64,000 nucleotides of DNA from Chinchilla lanigera (lineage: Eukaryota; Chordata; Mammalia; Rodentia; Chinchillidae): positions 5,262,181-5,326,180 of the forward strand of contig NW_004955484.1 of assembly GCF_000276665.1 (NCBI RefSeq), read 5' to 3'. The notes below the pieces were generated by a model. The model saw nothing but the letters and a program-made list of their open reading frames with translations, made no database searches and had not been told where the DNA came from. Position 1 is the first letter of the stretch, and every line of letters starts with the position of its first letter. Of this stretch, positions 45,967 to 56,269 are shown one piece after another. Position numbers and translations under genes: made by a program.

Positions 45967-46544
45967 GTAAATTGAGAAAATTGTTTAGCTTATTATATAT
46001 TCCTTCCATGGTCTATTACCATTTTGTTGTGTCATATATATTTTCATAAAAATTATTTGCAATACTCTAAAAACAAATAAAACTTCTTAAATATAGTTTA
46101 AGAAATAAAACATTACCAGTATAGTTGAAACATTCTGTGTATCTTCCTTAATAACATTAACATTCTCCCTCTCTCCCCTTCACAGGTACACACCACACAA
46201 GCTATCTCTACAACTAATTACTACCTGGAAACTGATGTTTATCATCCCCACATATTTTTATGCTTTTATTAAGTCTTTTAATGTTCTAAATGTTTTTAAA
46301 CTCTAATTCTGTATTATGTTATAGATTGCTCTGCAACCTTTTTTTTCTTTGCTCAAACTATGATTGTTACATTGATCATATGGATTCATATAGCTCTGCT
46401 TTATTATTTCAATATTTTCACTTTTTGTTTTGAGAATATACAACTATTTTATAATCATTCTTCTGCTGATGGACATTTTGCTACTTTCATATTTTTCAAT
46501 TATAACGTTTTTTGAACAATAATTAGTGTCATTTTTCCTTTTTT
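45967..46544. other. unique AT-rich sequence
   Basis: Nothing recognised with confidence. The end near 46500 may belong to the following L1. Confidence 0.35.
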
Positions 46545-46900
46545 AAAAACAGCTATATTGAAATATAATTCATATACCATAAAACTCAACCTTTAAAGTA
46601 TACAATTCATTAGATTTCAGAATTTTCATAAAGCAATGCAACCATCACATCCAATTCTAGAACATTTTCATCATCCCCCAAAGAAATCCTATATTCTTTA
46701 GCAGTCACTCCCTATTCTCTCCCTTCTAGTCCCTAACCATGAATCTACTTCTCTCAATGGATTTTCATACTCTGGATATTTCATAGAAATGAGCTAACAT
46801 AATATGTGGCACTTTGTTACTGGCTTCTTTTATTTAACATAATGTTTTCAAGGTTCACCCATATTGTAGCATGTACATTAATTTGGTTGTGGTGATATAT
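46545..46900 (-). mobile_element. ancient L1 3' end, reversed
   Basis: Reverse phrases of old L1 3' UTR/ORF2: CATCACATCCAATTCTAGAA, GGCTTCTTTTATTTAACATA, TTTTCAAGGTTCACCCATAT. Confidence 0.85.
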
Positions 46901-46944
46901 GCAATTTGGGGTATGTCAAGTGTATCCCAATAAAGCTGTAAAAA

Positions 46945-47288
46945 AAAAAGATGCTTTACTGAAGATGTAGAGATAGTGAATAAATGTATGAAAGATGCTC
47001 TACATCATCAGTTGTTGAAGAAATGCAAGTTAAAACTATAATCAGTACATACTTACTGTAATAGCCAGAATTTAAATTATTAACAATACCAAGAACTAAG
47101 GTGAATTTAGAATAACTGGAACAGATATGCTACTGAAGGAAATGCAAAAGAGACCCAACACTTTGGGAAAATATTTGGTTAACAGTTTATGAAATTAAAC
47201 ATACACTTACCATACGATCTGGCAGTTTCATTCCCAGGTAACCACCAACCAAAATAAAAATTTATGACAATGGAAGGACCTATAGACA
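46945..47288 (+). mobile_element. ancient L1 fragment, part 1
   Basis: CATCATCAGTTGTTGAAGAA, ACCATACGATCTGGCAGTTT and ATTCCCAGGTAACCACC are ORF2 C-terminal phrases. Confidence 0.8.
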
Positions 47289-47428
47289 ATTTTTTTGTGG
47301 GGGGATATGGTCTTGCTATGTTATTTCAGGTTGGTAGCCTAGGTTGGCTTTTAACTTGATATGATCCTCCTGTCTCAGTCTCTCCAAGTGCAGGGATTAC
47401 CAATGTGTACCACCATGCCTGGTGCTAA
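47289..47428 (-). mobile_element. B1 SINE nested in L1
   Basis: Complement of B1: GGATATGGTCTTGCTATGTT, ATGATCCTCCTGTCTCAGTC, GTGTACCACCATGCCTGG. Confidence 0.85.
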
Positions 47429-47870
47429 ATTTTTATAATAGCTTTATATCTAAATCAAATGTCCATTTACTGGTGAATGGATAAACTGTGGTACATATAT
47501 ATATTGGAATACTACTCACATATTAAAAAGGGTAAGTTACAGAGTATACACAAACTGGATGAATCTTAAAAGTATCATACCAAGTGAAAGAAGCCATACT
47601 GAAATAGCTGTGTTTTACATGATTCTGTGAACATGATATTCTCAAAATGTAACCCTATATCAGTGGTTGCTAGTGGTTGAGTTTGAACATAGGGAATTGA
47701 TAATAAAAGGACATGAAAGAACTTTACAGAGTTACAGAAATAACTATTCTGATTGTGGCAGTAGTTCTTGATATTTGTCAAAACTCACAGACCTACATTC
47801 ATAAAAAAGGATGAATTTTACAATGTGTAAATTATGCCTCCAGAAAAATGACCCAAAAAAAGAAGGGGTA
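47429..47870 (+). mobile_element. ancient L1 fragment, part 2
   Basis: Resumes: TGTCCATTTACTGGTGAATG, AGTGAAAGAAGCCATACTGA, GGAATTGATAATAAAAGGAC, TTATGCCTCCAGAAAAATGA. Confidence 0.87.
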
Positions 47871-47999
47871 GGGGAAGTGCACATTATATATCAGAGAACA
47901 AAGAACCACCCCAAATACCTGCTTAAAAATAACAGAAACCATAATAGAACTTAAGATGCTAAAAGAGTTAGCCAAAAATTACATAACCCAGTTTAAAAA

Positions 48000-48140
48000 G
48001 AAACCTTTCAGAAATGAAAATTAAATAAAAACACTCTCAAGCAAAGAAACACTGATAGAATTTTCACCAAGAAGCATTTACTACAAGCAATATTAAAGGA
48101 AGTTCTTCAAACTTAAAATGATACAAACATGGATTCACAA
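48000..48140 (+). mobile_element. L1/HAL1 ORF1 fragment
   Basis: TTTCACCAAGAAGCATTTAC, TATTAAAGGAAGTTCTTCAA: the ORF1 C-terminal segment of old L1/HAL1. Confidence 0.7.
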
Positions 48141-48309
48141 AAAGAAATGAAGTGCCAGATAGGGTAAGATGTTGGCAAACAATTTGCTTTCATTTCTTAA
48201 TTTCATTAAAAGCACCTCACAAAGAAAAATCCATGCCTAGAAGTATGTATCCTACCAGATATTTAGCAACAACAAAAGAATGCTGAACTTCTTCAAGAAA
48301 TACAAAACA

Positions 48310-48475
48310 GAGCCAGGTTTGGTGACACAAGCCTATAATCCCAGCACACAAGAAGCTGAGGGAGGAAGATCGACAGGAGTCCGAAGCCAACCTGTGCTAT
48401 ATAATGAGTTCAAAGCCAACCTGAACTACTATATAGCAAGACCTTGTCAAATAAATAAATAAATACAAGATAATA
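48310..48475 (+). mobile_element. B1 SINE
   Basis: GCCAGGTTTGGTGACACAAG, duplicated AGCCAACCTGTGCTATATAA / AGCCAACCTGAACTACTATA, (AAAT)n tail. Confidence 0.92.
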
Positions 48476-48589
48476 CAATCTAAGATCATTTAAAGATGTC
48501 AACAATCATTGCTCTATTTCTAAACAATCACAATAAAGCAAAAAAGCAAAAACTAATCTCCCTCATGAGAACTCTAAAAATAAAGTTAT

Positions 48590-48930
48590 AGAATCACATT
48601 AGAAGACATAAGAAATTAGGGTATACAATATTCATGGTTGGGATGACTGACTATTATAAAGATGACAATTCTTCCTATGTTACTCTGCATATTCAGTGCA
48701 GTTCCTATCAGAAACTCAAAACAATTCTCATGGCATTAAGCTGATCATAAAATTCACAAATTCACATGGATGACAAAGGGCCAAGAACACTGAGGCAAAA
48801 GAACAACTTGGTGTGGGACATGGGTGAGCATTTTACCTTATTGGATATTCAATCATTTTTTTCAGAGATATAATATATGCAGGGTTTGAAAAGGGAAGAG
48901 ACTACAAAGCCCAAAAATTGAGGCACACAT
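48590..48930 (+). mobile_element. ancient L1 ORF2 fragment
   Basis: TTCAGTGCAGTTCCTATCAG, TCACATGGATGACAAAGGGC and CAAAAGAACAACTTGGTGTG follow L1 ORF2 order. Confidence 0.75.
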
Positions 48931-49139
48931 ATAGATAAGATGTTTATGACATTAGCAGTGGCAAAATGATGTTTAGCCCAGGGATTCATAAACTTTTTTG
49001 GTAAAGGATCAGTAAATATGCTAAGCTTTGAAGCCCATATAGTCTTTGTTACAAGGAATCAACTTGGACATTGTAGAAGAAAAGCAGTCATAGATAATAA
49101 ATAAACAAATAAGTATGGTTATGTTCTCAGAACTTTACT

Positions 49140-49215
49140 TTGCAGTCCTCCTGCCTCAGCCTCCCAGCCAGTTGAAATTACAGGTATGCAGCACTGAGCA
49201 CAGCTGGGCCATGAT
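49140..49215 (-). mobile_element. B1 SINE fragment
   Basis: GTCCTCCTGCCTCAGCCTCC and AATTACAGGTATGCAGCAC, complement of the B1 5' half. Confidence 0.8.
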
Positions 49216-49229
49216 TTTTGAAATAGTAA

Positions 49230-49437
49230 CAAAACACCACAAAATTATTTAAAGCCATTTCTCACATCATATACAAACATAAATTTCAGATAAACCACAT
49301 AAATTCTAAGGTGAAAAAACAATGCTGGAAATGATTCTACAGAATAGAGAATATATTCAGGGCATACTAGTAAAATTTCACAATGAAAATTAATATAAAA
49401 CATCTAAAAATTAAAGAATATAGATTTTTTACTCTTC
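49230..49437 (+). mobile_element. ancient L1 ORF2 fragment
   Basis: CATATACAAACATAAATTTC, ATAAACCACATAAATTCTAA: continuation of the L1 at 48590-48930. Confidence 0.6.
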
Positions 49438-49461
49438 ACGTTGATCAAGAAATTTCCTAGT

Positions 49462-49600
49462 CTGGGCTTGGTGGCACATACCTGTAATCCCAGCATTCAG
49501 GAGGTTGAGGCAGGAGGATCAATGTGAGTTTGAGGCCAGCCTGGGCTACAAAGTGAGTGCAAGGCCAGCCTGAACTGCGTAGTGAAACCCTGTCTCAAAA
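49462..49600 (+). mobile_element. B1 SINE
   Basis: TCTGGGCTTGGTGGCACATA head, duplicated GAGGCCAGCCTGGGCTAC / AAGGCCAGCCTGAACTGC block. Its tail has become the ATAC microsatellite. Confidence 0.95.
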
Positions 49601-49636
49601 ATACATACATACATACATACATACATACATACATAC
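49601..49636. repeat. (ATAC)n microsatellite
   Basis: Nine ATAC units in the B1 tail, a common way for microsatellites to be born. Confidence 0.97.
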
Positions 49637-50122
49637 TCTGGATACCATATCTACTCATTTTTTAATTCCCTGTGCCCATACACTACTCTTATCTCTGGAT
49701 GATCTTCCTGTAACTTTAGGAAGCTCTAAGGGCTTTTCAAATGTTCTTAAGAGTGCTCCTTTTCAGCCCTTTAAATTGCCACCTCCCTCATAATTACAAG
49801 CCTTAAAACAATTCAGGAGTTAAATGATGGCCATTTTGTAAAATACTTGGTTTTGCTGCTTGGTCATTTCTACTAAAAAATAGAAATAAGCCACTAGAGC
49901 TAGACTGGGTCTTAAGTACATCCACATTTCAAAAAAAAAAAGTTTGAAACTGATGCAAAATTTTGCATGTATGTGTTATATTCTGGAGAAAAGCATCAAT
50001 TTTTTTCCTGGTTATTAAAGAGGACTATGATCTCCTCCTATGTCCAACTCAAAAGGAATGTAAGAAACAGAACCTCTGTTCTGGAGGACAGGCATAGAGA
50101 AGCTCTTAAAAATTGGAAAGGA
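49637..50122. other. unique sequence
   Basis: No gene or certain repeat. Confidence 0.4.
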
Positions 50123-50222
50123 AGAGTGGGACTTGGTGGTGCACACCTGCTGAGGCAGGATTACTCTTGAGTTGGAGCTAGCCTGGGCTACCTAACAAGA
50201 CCCAGTCACAAACAAACAAACA
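50123..50222 (+). mobile_element. B1 SINE with internal deletion
   Basis: GAGTGGGACTTGGTGGTGCA joined early to CTGAGGCAGGATTACTCTTG; (CAAA)n tail. Confidence 0.85.
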
Positions 50223-50565
50223 TACAAAACTTGGAAAGAATAGTGAGGATTTTCATAGTCCCCCACAGAAGAAAGCTGTCTGTACTGTAAATCTCCTGAA
50301 ATGGCCCAGAATCTCAATAGACATGAAATTAAATGGCAATAGGGAGGTGGAGTATCCCACCAGACATAGATGCTAAGGTTACTGAGGGTAGGGTGTCAAA
50401 GAGTGGTTGTTCTGGCCCCAGTGAGAAGTTGGAAGAGTTTGCTTGCCCTCCAATGGACCATGGGGGCTTTATTTTCCGAGGCTGTATAGCCCAGTACGAC
50501 ATGAATATATTAATGGGATCCAAGGACAAGGTAATTGCGTTTTCGACAGGAGTTCAATAACTTAC

Positions 50566-50697
50566 ATTCTCGTAGTGCTCTGCAGAGCGTTTTCGCTTGC
50601 ACCTTCCACATGACCTGCACTATGTGCCTCTAGGAAGGGGCAGGGCGGCTGCAGCCTTGCTTGCTAAGGAACGTCCTGGACTCCGTTTGGGAGCCAT
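50566..50697 (-). other. candidate first-exon segment ending at a splice donor
   Basis: On the minus strand an ATG at 50697 in good context (GGGAAGATGG) opens a 25-codon frame, MAPKRSPGRSLASKAAAALP..., closed by TAG at 50622-50620. The same frame is open again until an excellent donor AAT|GTAAGT at 50566/50565, and that part reads CRSCGRCKRKRSAEHYEN. This lies at the edge of a CpG island. It may be a first exon with a short upstream frame, or a coding exon carrying a stop. I do not recognise the peptide and cannot name a gene. Confidence 0.35.
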
Positions 50698-51370
50698 CTT
50701 CCCGGTGTCAAATACATGAAGAAAGTTTCGGGCCGTGTCGGTGTCGGAGATGGGAGGGGCGCAACATGGTGGAGGCAAGTGTAAGCTGGGGTGTGCCTCG
50801 GGGAGGGACAGGCTGACAGAGCTGCGCAGGAAAGGGCGCCGCGGCGGCGGGCGGCGCTGAGGCGGGGGCAGGGGCCGGCCGGCGTCGCGGACCCGCGAGG
50901 GGACCCCCTTGAGGTAAAATCCCAGAGGCCAGCACGGGCCCCGCCGCAGGGGCGGGAGGCGGCCCCCTGAAGTCCCTGTCTAGAGCTCTGTCCGACTCTG
51001 CGCCCCTCCAGCTCCCGCAGCCCTGGCTGACTACTCCCCCCTCGCAGTCTCTCACCGGTGAGTCGCTGGCTCCAGCCGCACCACGAACTCCACAAACACT
51101 ACCTCGCCCACTGTGTAAGCGCCACAAATTCAAAACGGCGCTCCAGAGCCCCACCCGCTAGTCCCGCGCAGAGTGAAGGACGGAGGAGCCAATCGAAGTC
51201 CGGCTGGCCCCAGACTCCTAAAGACAATGGGTGTGGCGAAGGGAAGAGGGCGGGGCGATACCGTGTTGCTAGGACGACGGCTTCCGGGCGGGCAGGTGGA
51301 AGTGACTTCCGACCCCAGAGCGAGGCTCCACCGGAAAAGCCTCCCTAGGTGGTCCTGGGAGTCGGGACTT
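50640..51370. promoter_or_regulatory. CpG island, likely bidirectional promoter
   Basis: The only CpG-dense, GC-rich stretch in the window (GGGCGCCGCGGCGGCGGGCG near 50835). Visible motifs: CCAAT in AGCCAATCG (51188), a GC box AGGGCGGGGCGAT (51248), ETS-like CTTCCGG, ACTTCCG and CCGGAA (51285-51335), and an imperfect X-box-like GTTGCTAGGACGAC (51266) of the RFX type. No TATA box is obvious. Splice donors lie on both strands: plus GTGAGT at 51058 and GTGAGC at 51483, minus GTAAGT at 50565 and GTAGTG at 51102. That suggests divergent transcription. Long minus frames (50664-51095, 50708-51154) are expected of GC-rich DNA and are not taken as proteins. Confidence 0.85.
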
Positions 51371-51386
51371 CCACCTCCGGGTCCTC

Positions 51387-51482
51387 ATGAATGTTCTCGC
51401 AGGCCACCAGCTCTATTTCCCTTATTCTCTTTCACCAAACTATTTACCTGTCCAGTTACAACGTGCAAGGTGGTTCCCCAAG
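51387..51482 (+). other. candidate plus-strand first coding exon
   Basis: ATG at 51387 opens MNVLAGHQLYFPYSLSPNYL... for 32 codons to a strong donor CCAAG|GTGAGC (51482/51483), downstream of the CpG island. The ATG context is weak. An alternative in better context (GACAATGGG, 51226) opens another frame through the same donor. No homology recognised. Supported only by position, donor and sensible composition. Confidence 0.35.
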
Positions 51483-51529
51483 GTGAGCGTGTGGCTATAC
51501 TCCTCTTCACACAAGAGTAAAACCCCAGA

Positions 51530-52217
51530 GTCGACACGTACTGTGTTTGGGGCACACAGTGGTACTATAAACAAGCAAACGAACAGCAGAAAAGTGGAAA
51601 ATTTGAATTCTTAAACGTTCAGTAGCTGCTTATGTGGGTTTTTGAAACTGAGCTCTATGCATTTCTTCGCCTTTAAACATCTTGTGCAGTTTGAGTTACA
51701 AAGGTCTCGTTCCTTCTGACCCAGACGTTCCAGGAAAATGGGCAAGACGCTTGAATTTTTTTTTTTTTTTTTTTTTAATTTTCTGTAACAGTCTCAAAGG
51801 TTCTCTGACTTTCTTAAATGCCCATAATCTAAAGGCAGGCTGTAAAATGAACAGGAGTTTGGGCATAACCATTCCAAGGATCAAAAGAATTCAGCTGACT
51901 CTCCCCGTTCTTTAGGCAAATCATTTTAATCTAAACTTAACCTACATGATAAACATGGTTCCTATTTCATTTAATGATGATAGTCTTGTCACTGAGCAGG
52001 TCCAGGGAAGAGCCTGGGATCTCAACTCTCTCCCACTGCATAGGCTCTCACCTCAAGTTATGGAAAAGGAATTTGAGGGGATGTGCAGTTGAGGCACAGA
52101 GAAGGTTAATAGGTAAAGTTACATGGCAATGAAGAATAGGAAAATATTACAGCTAGAGTAACTGAAGGGAACACACCCTGAGGAAGGTGTTCAGACTGGT
52201 TGGATCACGAAAGATGG
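51530..52217. other. sequence downstream of the CpG island, nothing recognised
   Basis: Probably intron if the plus-strand exon is real. Contains a T18 run at about 51759-51776. Confidence 0.4.
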
Positions 52218-53183
52218 AGGCCAGCTTTTATTTTTTATTTTAAAGAGAAAAGAACAAAACCAACAAAAACAGACAAAAACAAAACAACCCAAAAACTATA
52301 AAAATAGCACAGAATTTCAAAACAAGATGATAGGAAATCAACAATGATTGTTGTATTCCTGATTGTTATCTTTAAAGTAGTTGCTCAGATTACCAGATAT
52401 AGGTATGCAAGATTGATCGAACAAACATTAACTGTTCCTTTCAATAAACCGAAAGAAAGTAGTAGTCTTTCCCATTAAGCAGTTTCTTTCCCTTTCACAA
52501 TATCTACCTTTCAGTTTTATTTACTCTTTCAGATTCTTACACTAGGGAGACAGTGTTTACACAAGTGGACCTAATTTATTTCACTTATGAGTATGGTCTC
52601 TAGTTGCATCCATTTACCTATAAAAGCCTCGAGTTTACCTTTATAGCTGAGTAATACTCCATTGTATAAAAATACCACATTTTTCATATCTGCTTCTCAG
52701 GTGATGGACATTTGGGTTGTTTCCAAGATTTTGCTATTACAAATTGTGCTGCTATAAACACGGGTGCACATATATCACTATGGTATGATGTCTTTAATTC
52801 TGGGAAAATACCCAGAAGGGGAATGGCTGGGTTAAATGGGACCTCTAATTCTAATTTTTGAGGAATCTCCAGACTGATTTCCAAAGTAGTTGCACTGGTC
52901 TACATTGCCACCAACAGTGGAGAAGAGTTCCCTTTTCCCTACAGCCCCTCCAGCATTGGTTGTTGGTTAATTTCTTGATGGTAGCCATTCTTACTGGGGT
53001 GAGATGAAATGTCAGTGTTGTTTTAATTTGCATCTCTCAAAGACCCCCCCCCAAATTAAAAGACCCAATCCAGAAATGGGTATCTGAGCTGAATACACAC
53101 TTCTCAGATGAAGAGATACAAATGGCAAATAAATACATGAAAAAATATTCAACATCATTGGTCATTCAGAAGGCCAGCTTTTA
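52218..53183 (-). mobile_element. L1 with inverted 5' end and target-site duplications
   Basis: 52231-53044 is L1 on the minus strand (3' UTR, then ORF2 C-terminus; CTGAGTAATACTCCATTGTA, GATGGACATTTGGGTTGTTT on plus). 53050-53170 is the immediately upstream L1 segment in plus orientation (AAAAGACCCAATCCAGAAAT ... TTGGTCATTCAG). In L1 order, GGTCATTCAG is followed directly by AGAGATGCAAATTAAAAC, the start of the minus part. The 13-base repeat AGGCCAGCTTTTA flanks the whole (52218-52230, 53171-53183). The poly(A) is the T-rich tract at 52231. The site on the minus strand is TT/AAAA, the L1 endonuclease preference. Confidence 0.95.
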
Positions 53184-54423
53184 AGGACTAGCTGAGATGA
53201 ATCAGGATTTGTTTGCTTATTATTTGAGTTCTGGTTTCCATTTGTCTGGAGTAATCCTTATGGCTTGAGGGGCAATTGGGTTTACAAGAGATGATCACTT
53301 CTGTTTGAGAAGGTGATCTCATCATGAAGTGGTCTGCAGGGCTTTGCTTTTCCTTAAGGGGGAGGTGATTACAAGTTTGAAGACTTCTAGGCATGGCTTC
53401 AGTGGGTTCTGGAACTGGATGTTGTAAAAGCTGGTAATCAGATGTCCCTGTAAATCCTGAAAAATAGTTATTCTTAACTTGATGTCCTCAGTCTTGAAAG
53501 GGGATGAGGTAGGCCAGGTAAATTTAAGGCAAATAAACCTCGTTTTGCCAACTTTTCCTAAATGATACATGCTTACCTGCAGGGCTAGTCAGAATTTGAT
53601 CCAGAGTCTTAAGGTAATAAGGGAGACAAAAAAAATTTAGTTTTCCTGTATCTTTTTGACCTATCTTTATTTGTTCTCCTCAGTCTCACATAAATCTGTC
53701 TCATTTATGAAAGTAAATATTGTTGAATAGATAGAAGACAAATAAAGCCTTCTGCAGACAGATAATTCTGTAACTTTAAAATAAAATCTTACAGTGTAAA
53801 AATAGCATCTTACAGTAAACAACAAAAGCCGTTAAATTCTCCTCACCAAGATCTCACCAAATCCTATTGCAGGGAAGAAGTTATGAAAGCTTAGATCTGT
53901 ATGTGTTTAGGTTCCTGCCAACTCCTTTCTTAAAATTCCATCTTCAAAACTCTCTGCTAATGAGCACTTTTCCAGCAGCATGAATGAAATATTCTGAATA
54001 ACTTTCCTCAGCCTGAAGGTTAGAAATTTTATTAAATAAAAAATTAAATACATTAGAATACTTAGATATGAAACATTAATGAGCTCAGTAATACATTTAT
54101 AAAAAGAGAAGGCACTTAAAACACAGGCCACCTGCATTGTGGAACTATATAATGTGATGAGATTTGATAAATCAGCAAGGGATCACAAAATGCCCAGGAT
54201 TTCAAAAGAGAACGTTCCATGAGCTACATAGGCCATTTGAAAATAAACCAGCTCAGCAACCCAAGAGGCTTTAACAATGGACCAGACTATCTTTGAGATA
54301 TCAATATTATACTCAAGAAAGTCAATTAAAATGTTATTTATCTAGTGAGAGAGGAAAAAGCCAGAAGTTTTAGTTAGACCATTAATTTGAAAACGCATAG
54401 TGGATTTAGACTTTAGAAAGCAG
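53184..54423. other. unique AT-rich sequence
   Basis: No gene, RNA or certain repeat. Confidence 0.4.
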
Positions 54424-54526
54424 AGAAAGGGCCGTGCCTACAATTCCAGCTGCTTGGGAGGCTGAGGCAGGAAGATCACGAATTTGAAGCCAACTCTGGC
54501 AACTTAGTGAGACCCTGTCTCAAGAA
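54424..54526 (+). mobile_element. B1 SINE (left of inverted pair)
   Basis: GGCCGTGCCTACAATTCCAG, GGAGGCTGAGGCAGGAAGAT, GAGACCCTGTCTCAAGAA. Lacks the internal duplication. Confidence 0.9.
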
Positions 54527-54548
54527 TTTTTTTTTTTTTTTTTTTTTT

Positions 54549-54655
54549 TGTCTTTTTGAGACAGGGTTTCCCTATGTAGTTCAGGCTGGCTTTGAACTCA
54601 CTTTGTAGCCTGGGCTGGTCTTGAACTTTCAGTGATCCTGCAAGTGATCCACACC
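54549..54655 (-). mobile_element. B1 SINE (right of inverted pair)
   Basis: Complement of B1 with duplication: GAGACAGGGTTTCCCTATGT, GGCTGGCTTTGAACTCACTT, GGGCTGGTCTTGAACTTTCA. It is separated from the preceding B1 only by a T23 run, i.e. tail to tail. Confidence 0.9.
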
Positions 54656-54684
54656 CCTTTCAAGGTTTTTTTAAAAGATCAATT

Positions 54685-54985
54685 TGAGTCTTTGGATACA
54701 CTTTGAGACCATAGTGGTAAGTGAAATAAATCACACACAGAAGCTTAAATATTACATGGTTTCTCTTATATAAGAAACCCAAAGTATAAATAAATTAAAG
54801 AGCAAAATAAAAGATAGACAATAAGAAGCAGAGAGATAGACCTTTTGCAAATGGAAGGAGGACCAAAAGATGGAGGATAGGGGAAAGGGACATAAAACGA
54901 ATTAAGATGTGTTATGTACGTGTACAACTCCCCAGGATGGATAGAAGTAATCATTATGCACTGCAAACATATACCAATAAAAATT
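54685..54985 (+). mobile_element. L1 3' end
   Basis: GTAAGTGAAATAAATCACAC, TACATGGTTTCTCTTATATA, AACTCCCCAGGATGGATAGA, ATATACCAATAAAAATTAAA. Confidence 0.9.
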
Positions 54986-55060
54986 AAAAAGAACTGGGGA
55001 TACAGCTGAGTGGTAGAGCACCCCAAGTTCAATCCACAACACAACACAAAAACCCTATAG
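54986..55060 (+). mobile_element. ID-like SINE, truncated
   Basis: AACTGGGGATACAGCTGAGT, AAGTTCAATCCACAACAC. It has an internal deletion between A and B boxes. Confidence 0.75.
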
Positions 55061-55099
55061 TCATATATTTGCTTTTGTACATTTTCTCCTGGATATCTT

Positions 55100-55390
55100 C
55101 TCCTCTGTACTTGGTTGAATCTTACTTATTCTTCAAGACCAAGCTCAAATTGTGAATATTTGGTGATCTAGCCTATAGTCAACTCTCTCCTTCTGAATAA
55201 CTATACAATGTAAGATATACTCTCTATTTGACATTTTTGATTTTCACCTTATAATGTTTATAATTTATGTTTACAAATATTTCTTTTATATAATTTGCCT
55301 CAGTGACTAAATTCTAAGCTATTTAGTATTCACCACTGTACCTGACAAAATACCTTGAACTTGAAAATAAGTTTTGATGTAAAAATGCCT
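55100..55390 (+). mobile_element. L2 LINE 3' end
   Basis: CTTCAAGACCAAGCTCAAAT, then CACTGTACCTGACAAAATAC in L2 order. Confidence 0.7.
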
Positions 55391-55418
55391 AAATTTAGAT
55401 TAAAGTTAGATGTCACTT

Positions 55419-55728
55419 TGTATTACTTTGCTAAGTTAATCATAACAAAATATCACAGATTGACTTACACACAGATATTATATTCTCACCGTCCTGGAGG
55501 CTAGAAGTCCATGATGAAAGTATAGGCAGGGTTGTCTTCCTGTGGCCTCTCTTCTTGGGTTATAGATGGCTGTTTCATCCCTCTTGTCTTCACAGGGTCT
55601 TCCTCTTCATCTCTACATATAAATGTTTTTTGGGGGAGGGACACACAGTAAATCTCATAGGAGTAACACTCAAAAAGCAGAAATGTTTGGAAGAAGCTAC
55701 CTATCACTTTTAAGAATTCTCATCTTTA
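55419..55728 (-). mobile_element. MLT1-like LTR, partial
   Basis: Reverse MLT1 phrases: CATAACAAAATATCACAGAT, CCTGGAGGCTAGAAGTCCAT, GGTTGTCTTCCTGTGGCCTC. Confidence 0.75.
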
Positions 55729-55806
55729 GGGATGAGATTATAGTTCAGTGGTAGAGTGCTTGCTTAGCATGCACGAGGCTCTAGGTTCAATCCCCAACAC
55801 TGCCAA
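55729..55806 (+). mobile_element. ID-like SINE
   Basis: GGGATGAGATTATAGTTCAG, TAGAGTGCTTGCTTAGCATG, AGGTTCAATCCCCAACAC: the TAGAG/TTAGCATG variant, different from the GCGGCAAA type, so probably an older ID lineage. Confidence 0.9.
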
Positions 55807-56269
55807 GGGAAGAAAAATCTGTTTAGATTTCTAGATGACACAAATACAGAAATCAGATTAGTGTAAGATAACAGAGTAATAAGGACCGTGGTGAATCAGG
55901 TTATACTTGTCTGGACAAAAGATACTCAAATTAAAACTTGTAAATAACCATCTCTCCCTTCTTTACTCCCCAGTTTGGCTGGTTTTGACTCACAGGGTAT
56001 CAGTTTACAAAAATCACCACCAAGTTATTTCATTTGGCATAATAAGCTTTCCTAGTAGATATTAGACATGTTAGAAAGTATGTTTTCAAGTACTGAAAGA
56101 CATACTTTCCAGACCCTTTTGGTTCACACAACACTTTTCAGTTGAGTACCTGCTATGTTGAAGGAACTGCACTAAATGTCATCCTGAGATCAAGAGCCAT
56201 TAATTTGGCTACAATTATCCGAGAATTACAAGGACAGTGTACTTTTGAGATAACTTATCAAGTGCACAA
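55807..56269. other. unique sequence
   Basis: Nothing recognised. Confidence 0.4.

Noticed and set aside
49601..49636. CRISPR-like tandem array
   Set aside because: Four-base microsatellite in a B1 tail; no spacers, and a mammalian context.
50664..51154. Minus-strand frames of 143 and 148 codons in the CpG island
   Set aside because: GC-rich DNA has few stops; peptides are R/G/A/P-rich with no domain, and two frames overlap each other. Treated as promoter and 5' UTR.
53040..53052. C9 run as a regulatory G-tract
   Set aside because: Sits exactly at the inversion joint of an L1, so it is better explained as insertion by-product or homopolymer growth.
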